DNA from: Mycolicibacterium lacusdiani
GTDB lineage: Bacteria; Actinomycetota; Actinomycetes; Mycobacteriales; Mycobacteriaceae
Assembly (NCBI RefSeq): GCF_021916785.1
Contig: NZ_JAKCFC010000003.1
Coordinates: 248,001-312,000 of the forward strand
DNA length: 64,000 nt
Direction: 5' to 3'
How positions within the stretch are numbered: the first letter of the stretch is position 1; every line of letters begins with the position of its first letter. Of the stretch, positions 43,821 through 53,043 are shown one piece after another. Under the pieces are notes generated by a model that did not search any database, was not told the origin of the DNA, and worked only from the letters and a program-made list of their open reading frames with translations. Position numbers and translations under genes: made by a program.

Positions 43821-44522
43821 GTGCACTACTTCGCACTGCTGCTGGGCCCAGAGCCGACCGAGCAACCCGACGCCGCCACCGAAGCCGAGATCATGCGCGC
43901 CTACGTGGAGTTCCACGCCGCAGCCGGCCCGGCGCTCCTCGCTGGCGATGCGCTGACCTCGGCATCCTCCGCGGTGCGCATCACCGGCGGACCCGACGCA
44001 CCCACTGTCACCGACGGGCCGTTCGCCGAGTGCGCCGAGGTGGCAGGCGGCTACTACGTCATGCAGGCCGAGAATCTCGACGACGCAGTGGAGCTGGCTC
44101 GTCAGATCCCCGCGTGCACGTCTGGCGGAGTCGAGGTGTGGCCCATGGTGGAGTGGAACCAGCCGGCCGATCCGATCCGCGACGACTGGCTCGCCCTCCT
44201 CCTCGAACCCGCGGAGACGGTGAGCGCGCCCGACACCGACGAGTGGGCCAGCGGGGCCCGTCAGCACGAGGAGTTCGGCAGGACCGCCGGTGACCACGTC
44301 GTCGCCGGTGCTGCGCTGCATCCGCCGAGTACCGCTACGACGGTCCGGGTGCGGGACGGGCAGGCGACCTTCACCGACGGGCCGTACGCAGAGGGGGCCG
44401 AGGTGGCCAACGGCTTCTACGTGCTTCGTGCCGCAGATCGCGACGAGGCGGTGAAATTGGCGTCGATGATCCCTGCGACGACTGTCGAGCTGCGACGTCT
44501 CGCGGACGTCGGGGGACTCTGA
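43821..44522 (+). CDS. Tandem YCII/DGPF-domain protein
   Basis: A 233-residue cytoplasmic protein made of two YCII (DGPF) domains. The first is MHYFALLLGPEPTE with TVTDGPFAECAEVAGGYYV, and the second carries ATFTDGPYAEGAEVANGFYV. These small proteins accompany ECF sigma factors of the ECF42 type, where they may act as sensors. The start is GTG 43821 with GGAGG 9 nt upstream. The stop is 10 nt before the sigma-factor ATG. Confidence 0.9.
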   Translation: MHYFALLLGPEPTEQPDAATEAEIMRAYVEFHAAAGPALLAGDALTSASSAVRITGGPDAPTVTDGPFAECAEVAGGYYVMQAENLDDAVELARQIPACTSGGVEVWPMVEWNQPADPIRDDWLALLLEPAETVSAPDTDEWASGARQHEEFGRTAGDHVVAGAALHPPSTATTVRVRDGQATFTDGPYAEGAEVANGFYVLRAADRDEAVKLASMIPATTVELRRLADVGGL

Positions 44523-44532
44523 CCGCCGGCGG

Positions 44533-45750
44533 ATGACCGACCTGGAAGGCGTCTTCCGGCGCGAGTGGGGACCGGCCGTTGCGTCGATCGCCCGGTGGTC
44601 GGGCGACCTCGGCATTGCCGAGGACGCCGTCCAGGAGGCCTTTGCCGAGGCTTCGCGGACCTGGCCGCGCGACGGCCTACCCGAGCGGCCTGGTGCGTGG
44701 GTGATCAGTGTGGCGCGCAACCGTGCACTGGACCGGATGCGACGGGAGTCGGCGAGGCCGCGCAGGGAGGTCGAAGCGGCCCTCTACGAAAGCTGGGCGA
44801 CGATGGACTCGGCAGAGGTGCGCCCCGTCCGCGATGACGAACTGCGGATGATGTTCACCTGCGCGCACCCGGCCTTGGAGCCGGCGTCCCAGCTGGCGCT
44901 GACGCTTCGCCTGATCTCGGGGCTCACGGTGCCCGAGATCGCCCGCGCACTGCTGCAGTCCGAAGATGCCGTCGCGCGCCGAATCTCGCGGGCCAAGGGC
45001 AAGATCCGAGGCGCACGCATACCGCTGCGCGTGCCTCCCGTCGACCTGCTGCCCCAGCGCACCCCGCATGTCCTGGCGTGCATCTACTCGGTCTTCACCG
45101 AGGGCTACTGGTCGACGGCCGGTCCGTCGGCGATTCGTGACGACCTGTGCGACGAAGGCGTGCGGCTGGCCGACGAGGTGTGCGCACTGATGCCGGACGC
45201 CGAGGATGCGCAGGCACTCTCGGCACTCGTGTTGCTACATGACTCACGTCGCGCGACGCGTGTGGACGCCACCGGTGCACTGGTGCCCCTGGACGAACAG
45301 GACCGCACTCGCTGGGACCGCGGACGGATCACCCGCGGGCTGAGCCGCCTGCGCCGAGCCGAGGGTGCGGCGGGCACCTACCTGCCGCAGGCAGTGATCG
45401 CAGCCGCGCACGCGACGGCGCCGACGTGGAACGACACCGACTGGGGTTTGATCTGCAAGGCGTATGACCGCGTGGTGGACCTGACGGGTTCGCCTATCGC
45501 AGAGGCGAACCGCGCGTTGGCGATCGGATTCCGGGATGGCTACCGGGCAGGACTGCGCGCGCTCGACGAAGTGGCCGGTGATCCGCGCCTCGCACGATCG
45601 TCGTCGTCAGCCGCAATTCGCGCAGATCTGCTGAGGCGATCGGGCCGGTTCACCGAGGCAGCCGAGGCGTATCGGGCTGCGCTTCGACTGAACGGGCCGG
45701 AGCCGGCACGGGCGTTCCTGGCGCGGCGGTTGGTGGAGTGTGGTGGTTGA
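44533..45750 (+). CDS. ECF42-type RNA polymerase sigma factor
   Basis: A 405-residue sigma factor. The N-terminal sigma-2 region has IAEDAVQEAFAEA, and sigma-4 has LTLRLISGLTVPEIARALLQSEDAVARRI. These are followed by the long C-terminal extension (about 190-405, helical, TPR-like, DUF6596) characteristic of ECF42 sigmas linked to DGPF proteins. No anti-sigma factor is adjacent; family members are usually controlled through this extension. Its targets generally include its own DGPF partner. The upstream gene overlaps the presumed promoter region, so the two are likely co-transcribed. Confidence 0.9.
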   Translation: MTDLEGVFRREWGPAVASIARWSGDLGIAEDAVQEAFAEASRTWPRDGLPERPGAWVISVARNRALDRMRRESARPRREVEAALYESWATMDSAEVRPVRDDELRMMFTCAHPALEPASQLALTLRLISGLTVPEIARALLQSEDAVARRISRAKGKIRGARIPLRVPPVDLLPQRTPHVLACIYSVFTEGYWSTAGPSAIRDDLCDEGVRLADEVCALMPDAEDAQALSALVLLHDSRRATRVDATGALVPLDEQDRTRWDRGRITRGLSRLRRAEGAAGTYLPQAVIAAAHATAPTWNDTDWGLICKAYDRVVDLTGSPIAEANRALAIGFRDGYRAGLRALDEVAGDPRLARSSSSAAIRADLLRRSGRFTEAAEAYRAALRLNGPEPARAFLARRLVECGG

Positions 45751-45872
45751 GACCCTTGGATGGCGCTCTGCGATAGACGACGAGGGTTTCCCCCGATTCG
45801 TTTGTCGGACGCGTCCTCTACCGTCGTGGACATGGAGCTGCCATCGCGGCTCGATCGTTCTGGGGGGAACAC

Positions 45873-46046
45873 ATGTTGGTACGACTCCGCGAATCGTCGG
45901 TCGGATGGTTGACGTCGTGGATCTTCGCGGGCCGCGGATCGAAGCCGCTCGTGAATGACGACGACGGCGCCTGCTCCATCTGCGATCACCCGTTTGGCGA
46001 ATCGATGCACTTCTGCATCGGTGCTGATCTGCGGAAGGCCGGCTGA
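45873..46046 (+). CDS. Tiny zinc-motif protein (57 aa), unknown
   Basis: An ATG behind a run of six G (45862-45867, 5 nt spacing) opens a 57-residue frame. The N-terminal half is amphipathic (VRLRESSVGWLTSWIFAG) and the C-terminal half carries ACSICDHPFGESMHFC, a CxxC and a His-x-Cys arranged like a small zinc ribbon. The composition is protein-like and the ribosome-binding site is well placed, though the reading is too short for most gene finders. It is followed by another small zinc-motif gene at 46147. No family is recognised. Confidence 0.55.
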   Translation: MLVRLRESSVGWLTSWIFAGRGSKPLVNDDDGACSICDHPFGESMHFCIGADLRKAG

Positions 46047-46146
46047 CAGCCGAGGAACTAGCCCGTTCACTATTGCGACCGACGAAGACCGCTGGGATCA
46101 TCGGTTGACCCGCGCTGGGGGCGCGGCTTCATGTATTGGGGGATAC

Positions 46147-46572
46147 ATGTTTTCGAACCGAGACGACGAGCAGCTGGTAGCGGCACTCGAACGCATGGCA
46201 CTAGCGGAACTCGTTGCACTGCAACGGGTTTTGCACGATGAGCTTCGAACGGGTCGGCCGACCACGGCGATACTCGCGAAGGCCGCAGGCGCCCACAGCA
46301 TCGAGGTAGCCGTCTGGCTGCGCTTCCACGCGAACCACACGGAGTCGGCGAAGCTGGCGATGCTGCTGGGCACGCTCGCGGTGTCGATTGCTTGGAGGAC
46401 TTACCGCGGCACACCCGCTCCTGACACCACGCTGCGGCAGGCGATGACCATCATCGAGGAGGGTCGCGTCTACATGCTGCCGGTCCCGCGGACGGATCCA
46501 TGCTTCTGCGGGAGTCGTGCCACCTTCAAGAGCTGCCACGGCATGCCCCCGGTCGCCGCGCCGGCGATGTAG
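46147..46572 (+). CDS. SEC-C motif protein (141 aa)
   Basis: A 141-residue cytoplasmic protein, mainly alpha-helical, with a C-terminal SEC-C zinc motif (PCFCGSRATFKSCHG: CxC-x8-CH). The motif occurs at the end of SecA and in many unrelated proteins as a zinc-binding hook. The N-terminal helices (DEQLVAALERMALAELVALQ) show no known domain. ATG 46147 lies 4 nt after a GGGGGA run. The open frame continues upstream to 45955, but without a ribosome-binding site and across the preceding small gene. Function unknown. Confidence 0.75.
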   Translation: MFSNRDDEQLVAALERMALAELVALQRVLHDELRTGRPTTAILAKAAGAHSIEVAVWLRFHANHTESAKLAMLLGTLAVSIAWRTYRGTPAPDTTLRQAMTIIEEGRVYMLPVPRTDPCFCGSRATFKSCHGMPPVAAPAM

Positions 46573-46581
46573 CAGCGGCGG

Positions 46582-47241
46582 TCACGCCACCGGCACGTCG
46601 AGGATCGGCCGCGGCTCCTTCGCGCCCGGTCCGTCGAAGTGCCACCACTCACCGGGGTACACCGCGAACCTGCCTGCCTCCATGCCCTTTCGGAGCACCT
46701 CGCGGTTCGCCTGCTGTTCCGGCGTCACGTCCTCGGTCGCATACGCCAGGCTCCGCGGCGAGAAGTCGTCGAAGTCCGTGCCCATGTCCACCAGCCAGCC
46801 GTAGTGCCCGTCGGTGAGCGTGACGTCCACCGAGCGCCCCGCCTCGTGGCTGCGCACGAACTCAGTGGGGCGGGCCACCCAGTTCGGGTTCGGCACCGCC
46901 TCGAACATCCGCACCTGGACGTCGTGCGGTCGGTAGCAATCCCAGAACACGAGTCGCAGGCCCTGCTCGCGGAATTTCGAGGCCGCGATCTCGAGACCAC
47001 CTGCGAGCGACTCGTGCACCAGGCACCGCGCGTCGGCCGGGTACAACGCGACGCCGACGAAGTTGTTCGTCGTCGCGTACCGCAGGTCGATGCGGGCGTC
47101 GGGGACGACCGTGCGCACGTCGACCAAGCCCGCAGCACGCGCCTGCGGCGACACGGGCGGAGGTTCGGCTCCAGCCGGCGGCACACTGATCATCGCGGCG
47201 CACACTACGCCCAATACGCTCAAGCTCCACCTGACGGGCAT
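46582..47241 (-). CDS. Secreted D-Ala-D-Ala dipeptidase (VanX/DdpX-like, M15D)
   Basis: A 219-residue exported peptidase. A signal peptide (about 1-29, ending AGA-EPP) is followed by the M15D fold. The zinc site is SHEAGRSVDVTL (the SxHxxGxAxD motif, here with Ser for Ala, so His and Asp are kept) and EWWHFDG supplies the general base Glu and third ligand His. It should hydrolyse D-alanyl-D-alanine or a peptidoglycan stem fragment outside the cell. ATG 47239-47241 with GGAG at about 7 nt gives the signal; longer frames lack one. Divergent from the EEP gene at 47327; converges on the SEC-C gene with a 9-nt gap. Confidence 0.88.
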   Translation of the reverse strand: MPVRWSLSVLGVVCAAMISVPPAGAEPPPVSPQARAAGLVDVRTVVPDARIDLRYATTNNFVGVALYPADARCLVHESLAGGLEIAASKFREQGLRLVFWDCYRPHDVQVRMFEAVPNPNWVARPTEFVRSHEAGRSVDVTLTDGHYGWLVDMGTDFDDFSPRSLAYATEDVTPEQQANREVLRKGMEAGRFAVYPGEWWHFDGPGAKEPRPILDVPVA

Positions 47242-47326
47242 GGTCACGCTCCGAGTCTGCAACACACCACCTCCCAGCCGCATTCGGGATACTCGCAATG
47301 CCGACACCACCCACCGAAGGGGAAGC

Positions 47327-48289
47327 TTGAGCAACGCTCGCCTACTGGCCACAATCCTGGGCTTCGCATTCGTCGTCATCGCCGCCGTCGCGCTCACCGT
47401 CCGGTACACCCCCATACCCAGCCATCCCGTGCTGTACCTCGTCGTCGCGTCGCCGTATCTCATTGCGGCCGGACCGCTCGCCGTCGCACTGCTCGCGTGG
47501 GGCCACCGCTGGGTGTTCGCGGTGGTCGCCGCCGTCGTCTCGGCCGCACTCGTGGCCCCGCAGGTGCCATGGTTCGTTCGCGCCGATCCCCTCGCGGACC
47601 ACGTTGCACTGCGCGCCATGACCATCAACATGCTCTACGGCCGCGCAGACCCGGTCGCGATCGTTCGTGCAGCCGACGAGCAGGCCGACGTCGTGATGGT
47701 CCAGGAATTCACCCAGGAAGCCGCCGACGGCCTGGCGGCGGCAGGGATCCGGCAGATCTTCCCCTACGAGTTCCTCGATGCCCGGCCGGAGGCCACGGGC
47801 ATCGGTCTCTACAGTCGCCACCCGATCACGCAGCAGGAAAGGATCGGTCGCCATGCCCTCCCAATGGTGAGCGCGCGCATCCGCGTCGACGGCGTCGCCC
47901 GCGACACCACCCTTTTATCGGTGCACCTGGCCGCACCCTGGCCGCAGCCCATCGACGACTGGAAGAAGGACCTCGCAGACTTTCCTGCCACCCTCGCCGA
48001 CGTCGCCGATCACGCGGACGGGGGCGCCATCCTGGTCGGCGGAGACTTCAACGCCACCACCGACATGCAGCCATTCCGCGATCTGCTCGCGAACGGGTAC
48101 CGCGACGCCGCGGAGCAGGCCGGCGCCGGCTTCGTTCGCACGTACCCCGCGAACCGTCGCATCCCGTCGTTCATGGGCATCGACCACGTCCTGACCCGCG
48201 ACTGCACGGCGACCTCGGCGCACACCCTCGAACTCCCGGGTACCGACCACCGCGCGTTCGTGACCACGATTCAACTGCGCCGCGATTGA
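47327..48289 (+). CDS. Membrane-anchored endonuclease/exonuclease/phosphatase-family protein 2
   Basis: A 320-residue paralogue of the EEP protein at 40998, colinear from the anchor to the C-terminus. Matching motifs are RAMTINMLYGRAD, VVMVQEFTQEA, ILVGGDFNATTDM, MGIDHVLT and GTDHRAFVTT. Three hydrophobic segments at the N-terminus again place the domain outside. The start is TTG 47327 behind AAGGGGAA; an upstream frame to 47063 is a shadow of the dipeptidase promoter region. It lies alone, between the dipeptidase and the rplA terminator. Substrate unknown. Confidence 0.86.
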   Translation: MSNARLLATILGFAFVVIAAVALTVRYTPIPSHPVLYLVVASPYLIAAGPLAVALLAWGHRWVFAVVAAVVSAALVAPQVPWFVRADPLADHVALRAMTINMLYGRADPVAIVRAADEQADVVMVQEFTQEAADGLAAAGIRQIFPYEFLDARPEATGIGLYSRHPITQQERIGRHALPMVSARIRVDGVARDTTLLSVHLAAPWPQPIDDWKKDLADFPATLADVADHADGGAILVGGDFNATTDMQPFRDLLANGYRDAAEQAGAGFVRTYPANRRIPSFMGIDHVLTRDCTATSAHTLELPGTDHRAFVTTIQLRRD

Positions 48290-48304
48290 CGCCCCCATAC
48301 GCAG

Positions 48305-48334
48305 AACCCCCGCCACGCGAGCGTGGCGGGGGTT
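48305..48334. terminator. Bidirectional hairpin between EEP2 and rplA
   Basis: A perfect 14-bp stem (AACCCCCGCCACGC / GCGTGGCGGGGGTT) with a 2-nt loop lies between convergent genes. It lacks a long U tract on either strand but its strength suggests termination of both. Confidence 0.65.
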
Positions 48335-48398
48335 CGGTGCGTCGAGACGCAGAAAGGTCATGCCTCCGCGGCAGTCTGGTCGGCTGCGGCCTGGCGGC

Positions 48399-49106
48399 CT
48401 ACGCCTCCGCGAAGTTGCGGGTGACCGCCGGATCGACCGGGATGCCCGGGCCGGTGGTCGTCGAGACGGTGACCTTCTTCAGGTACCGGCCCTTCGACGA
48501 CGCCGGCTTGGCGCGGAGGATCTCGTCGAGCGCTGCGCCGTAGTTCTCGGCAAGCTTGGTCTCCTCGAACGAGGCCTTGCCGATCACGAAGTGCAGGTTG
48601 GCCTGCTTGTCGACGCGGAAGTTGATCTTGCCGCCCTTGATGTCCTGAACCGCCTTGGTGACGTCCGGGGTCACCGTGCCGGTCTTCGGGTTGGGCATCA
48701 GGCCACGCGGGCCCAGGATGCGGGCGATGCGGCCGACCTTGGCCATCTGATCCGGCGTCGCGATCGCGGCGTCGAAGTCGAGGAAGCCACCCTGGATCTT
48801 CTCGATCAGGTCGTCGCTGCCCACCTCGTCGGCGCCGGCGGCCAGAGCGGCCTCGGCCTTGTCACCCACGGCGAACACGATCACCTTGGCGGTCTTGCCG
48901 GTGCCGTGCGGCAGGTTGACGGTGCCGCGGACCATCTGGTCTGCCTTGCGGGGATCGACGCCGAGGCGGATCGCGACCTCGACGGTGGCGTCCTGCTTCT
49001 TCGACGACGTCTCCTTGGCCAGCTTGGCGGCCTGCAGAGGCGTGTACAGATTGTCGCGGTCCACCTTCTCGGCGGCTTCGCGGTATGCCTTGCTCGTCTT
49101 GCTCAT
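48399..49106 (-). CDS. rplA: 50S ribosomal protein L1
   Basis: A 235-residue L1 with [20 protein letters not shown] at the N-terminus, the second-domain [19 protein letters not shown] motif and the C-terminal [16 protein letters not shown]. It binds the L1 stalk of 23S rRNA and, in many bacteria, represses the L11-L1 operon by binding its mRNA. It follows rplK after a 152-nt spacer that contains an 11-bp inverted repeat. The right border of the accessory region meets conserved genes here. Confidence 0.99.
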   Translation of the reverse strand: MSKTSKAYREAAEKVDRDNLYTPLQAAKLAKETSSKKQDATVEVAIRLGVDPRKADQMVRGTVNLPHGTGKTAKVIVFAVGDKAEAALAAGADEVGSDDLIEKIQGGFLDFDAAIATPDQMAKVGRIARILGPRGLMPNPKTGTVTPDVTKAVQDIKGGKINFRVDKQANLHFVIGKASFEETKLAENYGAALDEILRAKPASSKGRYLKKVTVSTTTGPGIPVDPAVTRNFAEA

Positions 49107-49185
49107 CGAATGTCCAATCGGTTTTCGTTGGTTGTGGTTGGCGGGCCGGAGCTGGCCCTCCCACGACTTCTCGGGTACTGCTGGT

Positions 49186-49246
49186 GTTGAGATTGCACGT
49201 AGGGCTGTGCGGGACGGTGATTCACGACCCTCAGCGCAATCTCAAC
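49186..49246 (-). promoter_or_regulatory. Inverted repeat in the rplK-rplA spacer
   Basis: GTTGAGATTGC and GCAATCTCAAC (11 bp, perfect) bracket 39 nt inside the 152-nt rplK-rplA spacer. The folded RNA would present a large loop containing AGGGTCGTGAATCACCG on the minus strand. It may be an L1 feedback site or an mRNA processing or attenuation element; neither is shown. Confidence 0.4.
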
Positions 49247-49258
49247 GGGTTCCGCCTA

Positions 49259-49687
49259 CTACTTGACCGTGATACCCATGGATCGCGCCGTGCCGGCGAT
49301 GATCTTGGCAGCCTGATCGATGTCGTTGGCGTTGAGGTCTTCCTTCTTGGTCTCCGCGATCTCGCGCACCTGATCCCAGGTCACCGTGGCGACCTTGGTC
49401 TTGTGCGGCTCGCCGGAGCCCTTCTGCACACCGGCTGCCTTGAGCAGCAGCTTGGCGGCAGGCGGAGTCTTCAGCGTGAACGTGAAGGTGCGGTCCTCGT
49501 AGACGGTGATCTCCACGGGGATGACGTTGCCGCGCTGCGACTCGGTCGCCGCGTTGTACGCCTTGCAGAACTCCATGATGTTGACGCCGTGCTGGCCGAG
49601 CGCGGGACCAACGGGCGGTGCGGGGTTGGCCGCACCGGCCTGGATCTGCAGCTTGATCAGCCCAGTGACCTTCTTCTTCTTGGGCAT
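49259..49687 (-). CDS. rplK: 50S ribosomal protein L11
   Basis: A 142-residue L11, full family length, with [38 protein letters not shown] and the C-terminal rRNA-binding [11 protein letters not shown]. It forms the GTPase-associated centre of the ribosome. The start ATG 49685-49687 follows GAAGGAAC. It lies 53 nt after nusG in the secE-nusG-rplK-rplA unit. Confidence 0.99.
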   Translation of the reverse strand: MPKKKKVTGLIKLQIQAGAANPAPPVGPALGQHGVNIMEFCKAYNAATESQRGNVIPVEITVYEDRTFTFTLKTPPAAKLLLKAAGVQKGSGEPHKTKVATVTWDQVREIAETKKEDLNANDIDQAAKIIAGTARSMGITVK

Positions 49688-49740
49688 GCTGTGGTGTTCC
49701 TTCTCTTCTTCTGGGGTCTTCTCTTGGGGCCGGGCGCCGG

Positions 49741-50601
<861 letters not shown>

Positions 50602-50636
50602 CTAAGTTTCTTCAGCTCATCACGCGGCCGGCTTGG

Positions 50637-51047
50637 TCAGCCGAACATCAGGCCGATGAGCCTGGCGAAGCCGGTGTCGACTCCGAAGATGAGCGCCACC
50701 ATGAAGGCCAGGAAGACCAGCACGACGGTGGTGTAGCTGACCATCTGCTTGCGGTTCGGCCAGATCACCTTGCGGAGCTCGGCGACGACCTGCTTCAGGT
50801 AGTTGAAGACGAACGCGATGGGGTTGCGCCCCGGGCCGTCCTTCTTCGTGGTCTTCGGCTTCTTGCCGTCACCGTTCTTGGTCGTGCCAGTCTCGGTGGC
50901 GGGCGTGGTGTCACCCGTGACCTCGCGCCGCGTCCGCTTGCCGGTCGGCCGCTGCGGGGTCACCACGGCGGTCTTGCCGCTGTCAGCGTTGGCGGTCTCG
51001 TCGGTGCCGTCGCCTGCGGAGCCGGCACTGTCGCGCTCGTCGCTCAC
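50637..51047 (-). CDS. secE: Preprotein translocase subunit SecE
   Basis: A 136-residue SecE. A long, charged Lys/Thr-rich cytoplasmic N-terminus (about 1-75), typical of mycobacteria, leads to the conserved amphipathic helix (FNYLKQVVAELRKVIWPNRKQM) and a single C-terminal membrane helix. It clamps SecY in the translocon. The start is GTG 51045-51047 preceded by GGGAG. It heads the secE-nusG-rplK-rplA unit, and a tRNA-Trp gene is immediately upstream, the classic actinobacterial arrangement. Confidence 0.97.
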   Translation of the reverse strand: MSDERDSAGSAGDGTDETANADSGKTAVVTPQRPTGKRTRREVTGDTTPATETGTTKNGDGKKPKTTKKDGPGRNPIAFVFNYLKQVVAELRKVIWPNRKQMVSYTTVVLVFLAFMVALIFGVDTGFARLIGLMFG

Positions 51048-51126
51048 CGCATGCTCCCTCTATTGGATTTCGTGTTCATCGGGTGGTCACCTTCCAGTGT
51101 CCACGCCTGTCGAGTATTCAATTGAG

Positions 51127-51199
<73 letters not shown>

Positions 51200-51340
51200 T
51201 CGCGGTTGGCAGGCCAACCGGCGTCCGTGGTCTCACACAATTCGCGCGCTCCCCGATCGGTCGATACGCGACCGGCGGACAGCGCGCTGGATTGGGCTAA
51301 ACCCCGAGGACCGAGTGTACATCGGCCCATCTACGACTTA

Positions 51341-51865
51341 CTAATCCGCTTTCGGCGCGCTCACGGCCGCTGTGCGGATGACCTGGCCGGACTCCGCGTC
51401 CCACTTCATCGACACCGAGTTGTCACCCTCGTGGCCCATCAGCGTCGTGAACGCCTCCATGACGACCGTTCCATCTTCCTCGGCGCACACGTTGCGGGTG
51501 ACCACGATGTCGGCGCCGAACCGCTCGTCGACCGACTCGATGTGCATCGTTCCGGTCAGCGCGTCGCCGACCTTGATCGGCCGGTGGAACAGGAACTTCT
51601 GGTCGACCTGAATGATCTGCAGCGTCTCCAGCCCGACGTCGACGTGCTGGAAGAAGTGGTTCTGGATCATGATCGCGAAGATCGACGCAAAGGTGAGCGG
51701 TGCGATCAGCGTGTCGTGGCCCAGGTCGGCAGCCGCGTCCTCGTCGATCGACGCCGGATCGTTCGCCTTGACGGCCTTGGCGTACTGACGAACCTGCTCG
51801 CGGCCCACGACGAACGTGTCGGGATAGCGCCACACCATCCCGCGGATGTCCTTCTTGAGAGCCAC
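51341..51865 (-). CDS. hadC: (3R)-hydroxyacyl-ACP dehydratase subunit HadC
   Basis: A 174-residue hot-dog subunit, positional and sequence match of Rv0637. It partners HadB in the HadBC dehydratase of FAS-II, acting late in meromycolate elongation. It has an N-terminal RGMVWRYPDTFVVGREQVRQYAKAV and a substrate-binding hot-dog core but lacks the catalytic Asp-His pair, which resides in HadB. Start ATG 51863-51865 with the usual 3-nt gap after hadB. A C-terminal SAPKAD tail is shorter than in some relatives. Confidence 0.96.
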   Translation of the reverse strand: MALKKDIRGMVWRYPDTFVVGREQVRQYAKAVKANDPASIDEDAAADLGHDTLIAPLTFASIFAIMIQNHFFQHVDVGLETLQIIQVDQKFLFHRPIKVGDALTGTMHIESVDERFGADIVVTRNVCAEEDGTVVMEAFTTLMGHEGDNSVSMKWDAESGQVIRTAAVSAPKAD

Positions 51866-51868
51866 TGC

Positions 51869-52297
51869 TTACGCCAGCTTCGCCGTGGCCACCGCGCGAC
51901 CGAAGATCTTCTTTCCACCGGTGGTGGCGGAGATGGCAATCGCGATCGACTTCGACTCCGGGTCGACGGACTTCACCCGGCCGTTGAACACGATTTCGGC
52001 GCCGACACCGTCGTTCGGGACGGGGACGACGGCCGTGAAGCGGACGTTGTACTCGGTGACCGCGGCGGGGTCTCCGACCCATGAGGTGACGTAGCCGCCA
52101 CCGAGACCCATGGTCAGCATGCCGTGGGCGATCGCGGTGTCGAGGCCGACCTGCTTGGCGATCTCGTCGTCCCAGTGGATGGGGTTCAGGTCGCCGGACA
52201 CGCCGGCGTAGTTCACCAGGTCCCCACGGGTCAGGGGGATGACCCTCTCGGGCAGCTGGTCGCCCACCTTCACTGAATCGAACTCACGCAGCGCCAT
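51869..52297 (-). CDS. hadB: (3R)-hydroxyacyl-ACP dehydratase subunit HadB
   Basis: A 142-residue MaoC-like catalytic subunit of the FAS-II dehydratases HadAB and HadBC. The hydratase-2 motif is VSGDLNPIHWDDE with catalytic Asp36 and His41. ATG 52295-52297 gives the exact length known for mycobacterial HadB and overlaps hadA by 14 nt; the longer frame upstream lies within hadA. Together hadA-hadB-hadC form one unit, with hadA first. Confidence 0.97.
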   Translation of the reverse strand: MALREFDSVKVGDQLPERVIPLTRGDLVNYAGVSGDLNPIHWDDEIAKQVGLDTAIAHGMLTMGLGGGYVTSWVGDPAAVTEYNVRFTAVVPVPNDGVGAEIVFNGRVKSVDPESKSIAIAISATTGGKKIFGRAVATAKLA

Positions 52298-52763
52298 CGT
52301 CGAAACCCTCTTCTCCCGTTTCACCAGAACGACCCGCGAGGGTCGTATAAGACTCCTGCACGGCGTCTCCGGCCTCGTTCGTGATGACGCTCTTCAACAC
52401 GATGAGGTCGGTGCCGTGCGCCTGCCGAACGGCGTGCACGGAGACGTCGCAGTACAACTTGTCGCCCGCGTGGATCGGCCGCAGGAACTTGAACTCCTGG
52501 TCGACCTGGACGATCTTGGCGTCCTTGATGCCGATGTTGGCGTCGGCGAAGAACGCCGTCTGCGCCGTGTAGCCGAAGACCGAGATGAAGGTCAGCGGCG
52601 CAGGGATCGCGCTGTAGCCGAGTTCGGCGGCAGCGGCGTCGTCGTAGAACGCAGGATCGTCGTTCTTGACCGCGATCGCGTACTCGCGAACCTTCTCGCG
52701 CCCCACCTCGTAGTGATCGGGATAGCGGAAGTGCTTACCGACGATGCTCGAAGACAAAGCCAC
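52284..52763 (-). CDS. hadA: (3R)-hydroxyacyl-ACP dehydratase subunit HadA
   Basis: A 159-residue substrate-binding hot-dog subunit that pairs with HadB; HadAB is the earlier-acting FAS-II dehydratase and a target of thiacetazone-type drugs. It has SSIVGKHFRYPDHYEVGREK and PLTFISVFGYTAQTAFF segments paralogous to HadC. The start is GTG 52761-52763. The cysteine known for drug adduct formation in M. tuberculosis lies near YCDVSVHAV; a Cys is present there. It follows rpmG at 51 nt and overlaps hadB. Confidence 0.97.
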   Translation of the reverse strand: MALSSSIVGKHFRYPDHYEVGREKVREYAIAVKNDDPAFYDDAAAAELGYSAIPAPLTFISVFGYTAQTAFFADANIGIKDAKIVQVDQEFKFLRPIHAGDKLYCDVSVHAVRQAHGTDLIVLKSVITNEAGDAVQESYTTLAGRSGETGEEGFDDGAA

Positions 52764-52814
52764 AGTTAGTGAACCTAACCGGTCAGACCCTGGGCTTGGC
52801 CCACGGGTCGACCG

Positions 52815-52982
52815 TCAGCGCGATTCCTTGTGCGGCTGGTGATGGCCGCAGTTCGGGCAGAACTTCTTGATCTCGAGCCGGTCGGGGTCGTTCCGACGGT
52901 TCTTCTTGGTGATGTAGTTACGGTGCTTGCACACCTCGCAGGCCAAGGTGATCTTGGGCCGTACGTCGGTACTCGACGCCAC
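52815..52982 (-). CDS. rpmG: 50S ribosomal protein L33 (zinc-binding form)
   Basis: A 55-residue L33, starting at GTG 52980-52982. It has two CxxC pairs (CEVC near residue 14 and CPNC near residue 43), so this is the zinc-containing form rather than the zinc-independent paralogue. The sequence [16 protein letters not shown] is typical. It matches rpmG2, which precedes hadA in mycobacteria. It is too short for an ordinary minimum length cutoff. Confidence 0.96.
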   Translation of the reverse strand: MASSTDVRPKITLACEVCKHRNYITKKNRRNDPDRLEIKKFCPNCGHHQPHKESR

Positions 52983-53043
52983 GTCAGTGCCTCTTTCAAT
53001 GTCTCTAGTTCAATGGTGCTCGATGAAACTCGGTCACTACTTG

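Noticed and set aside
17702..48300. Mobile element carrying the polysaccharide locus
   Set aside because: No integrase, transposase, tRNA target, direct repeat or inverted repeat was found at the edges; transfer may be old but an element cannot be called.
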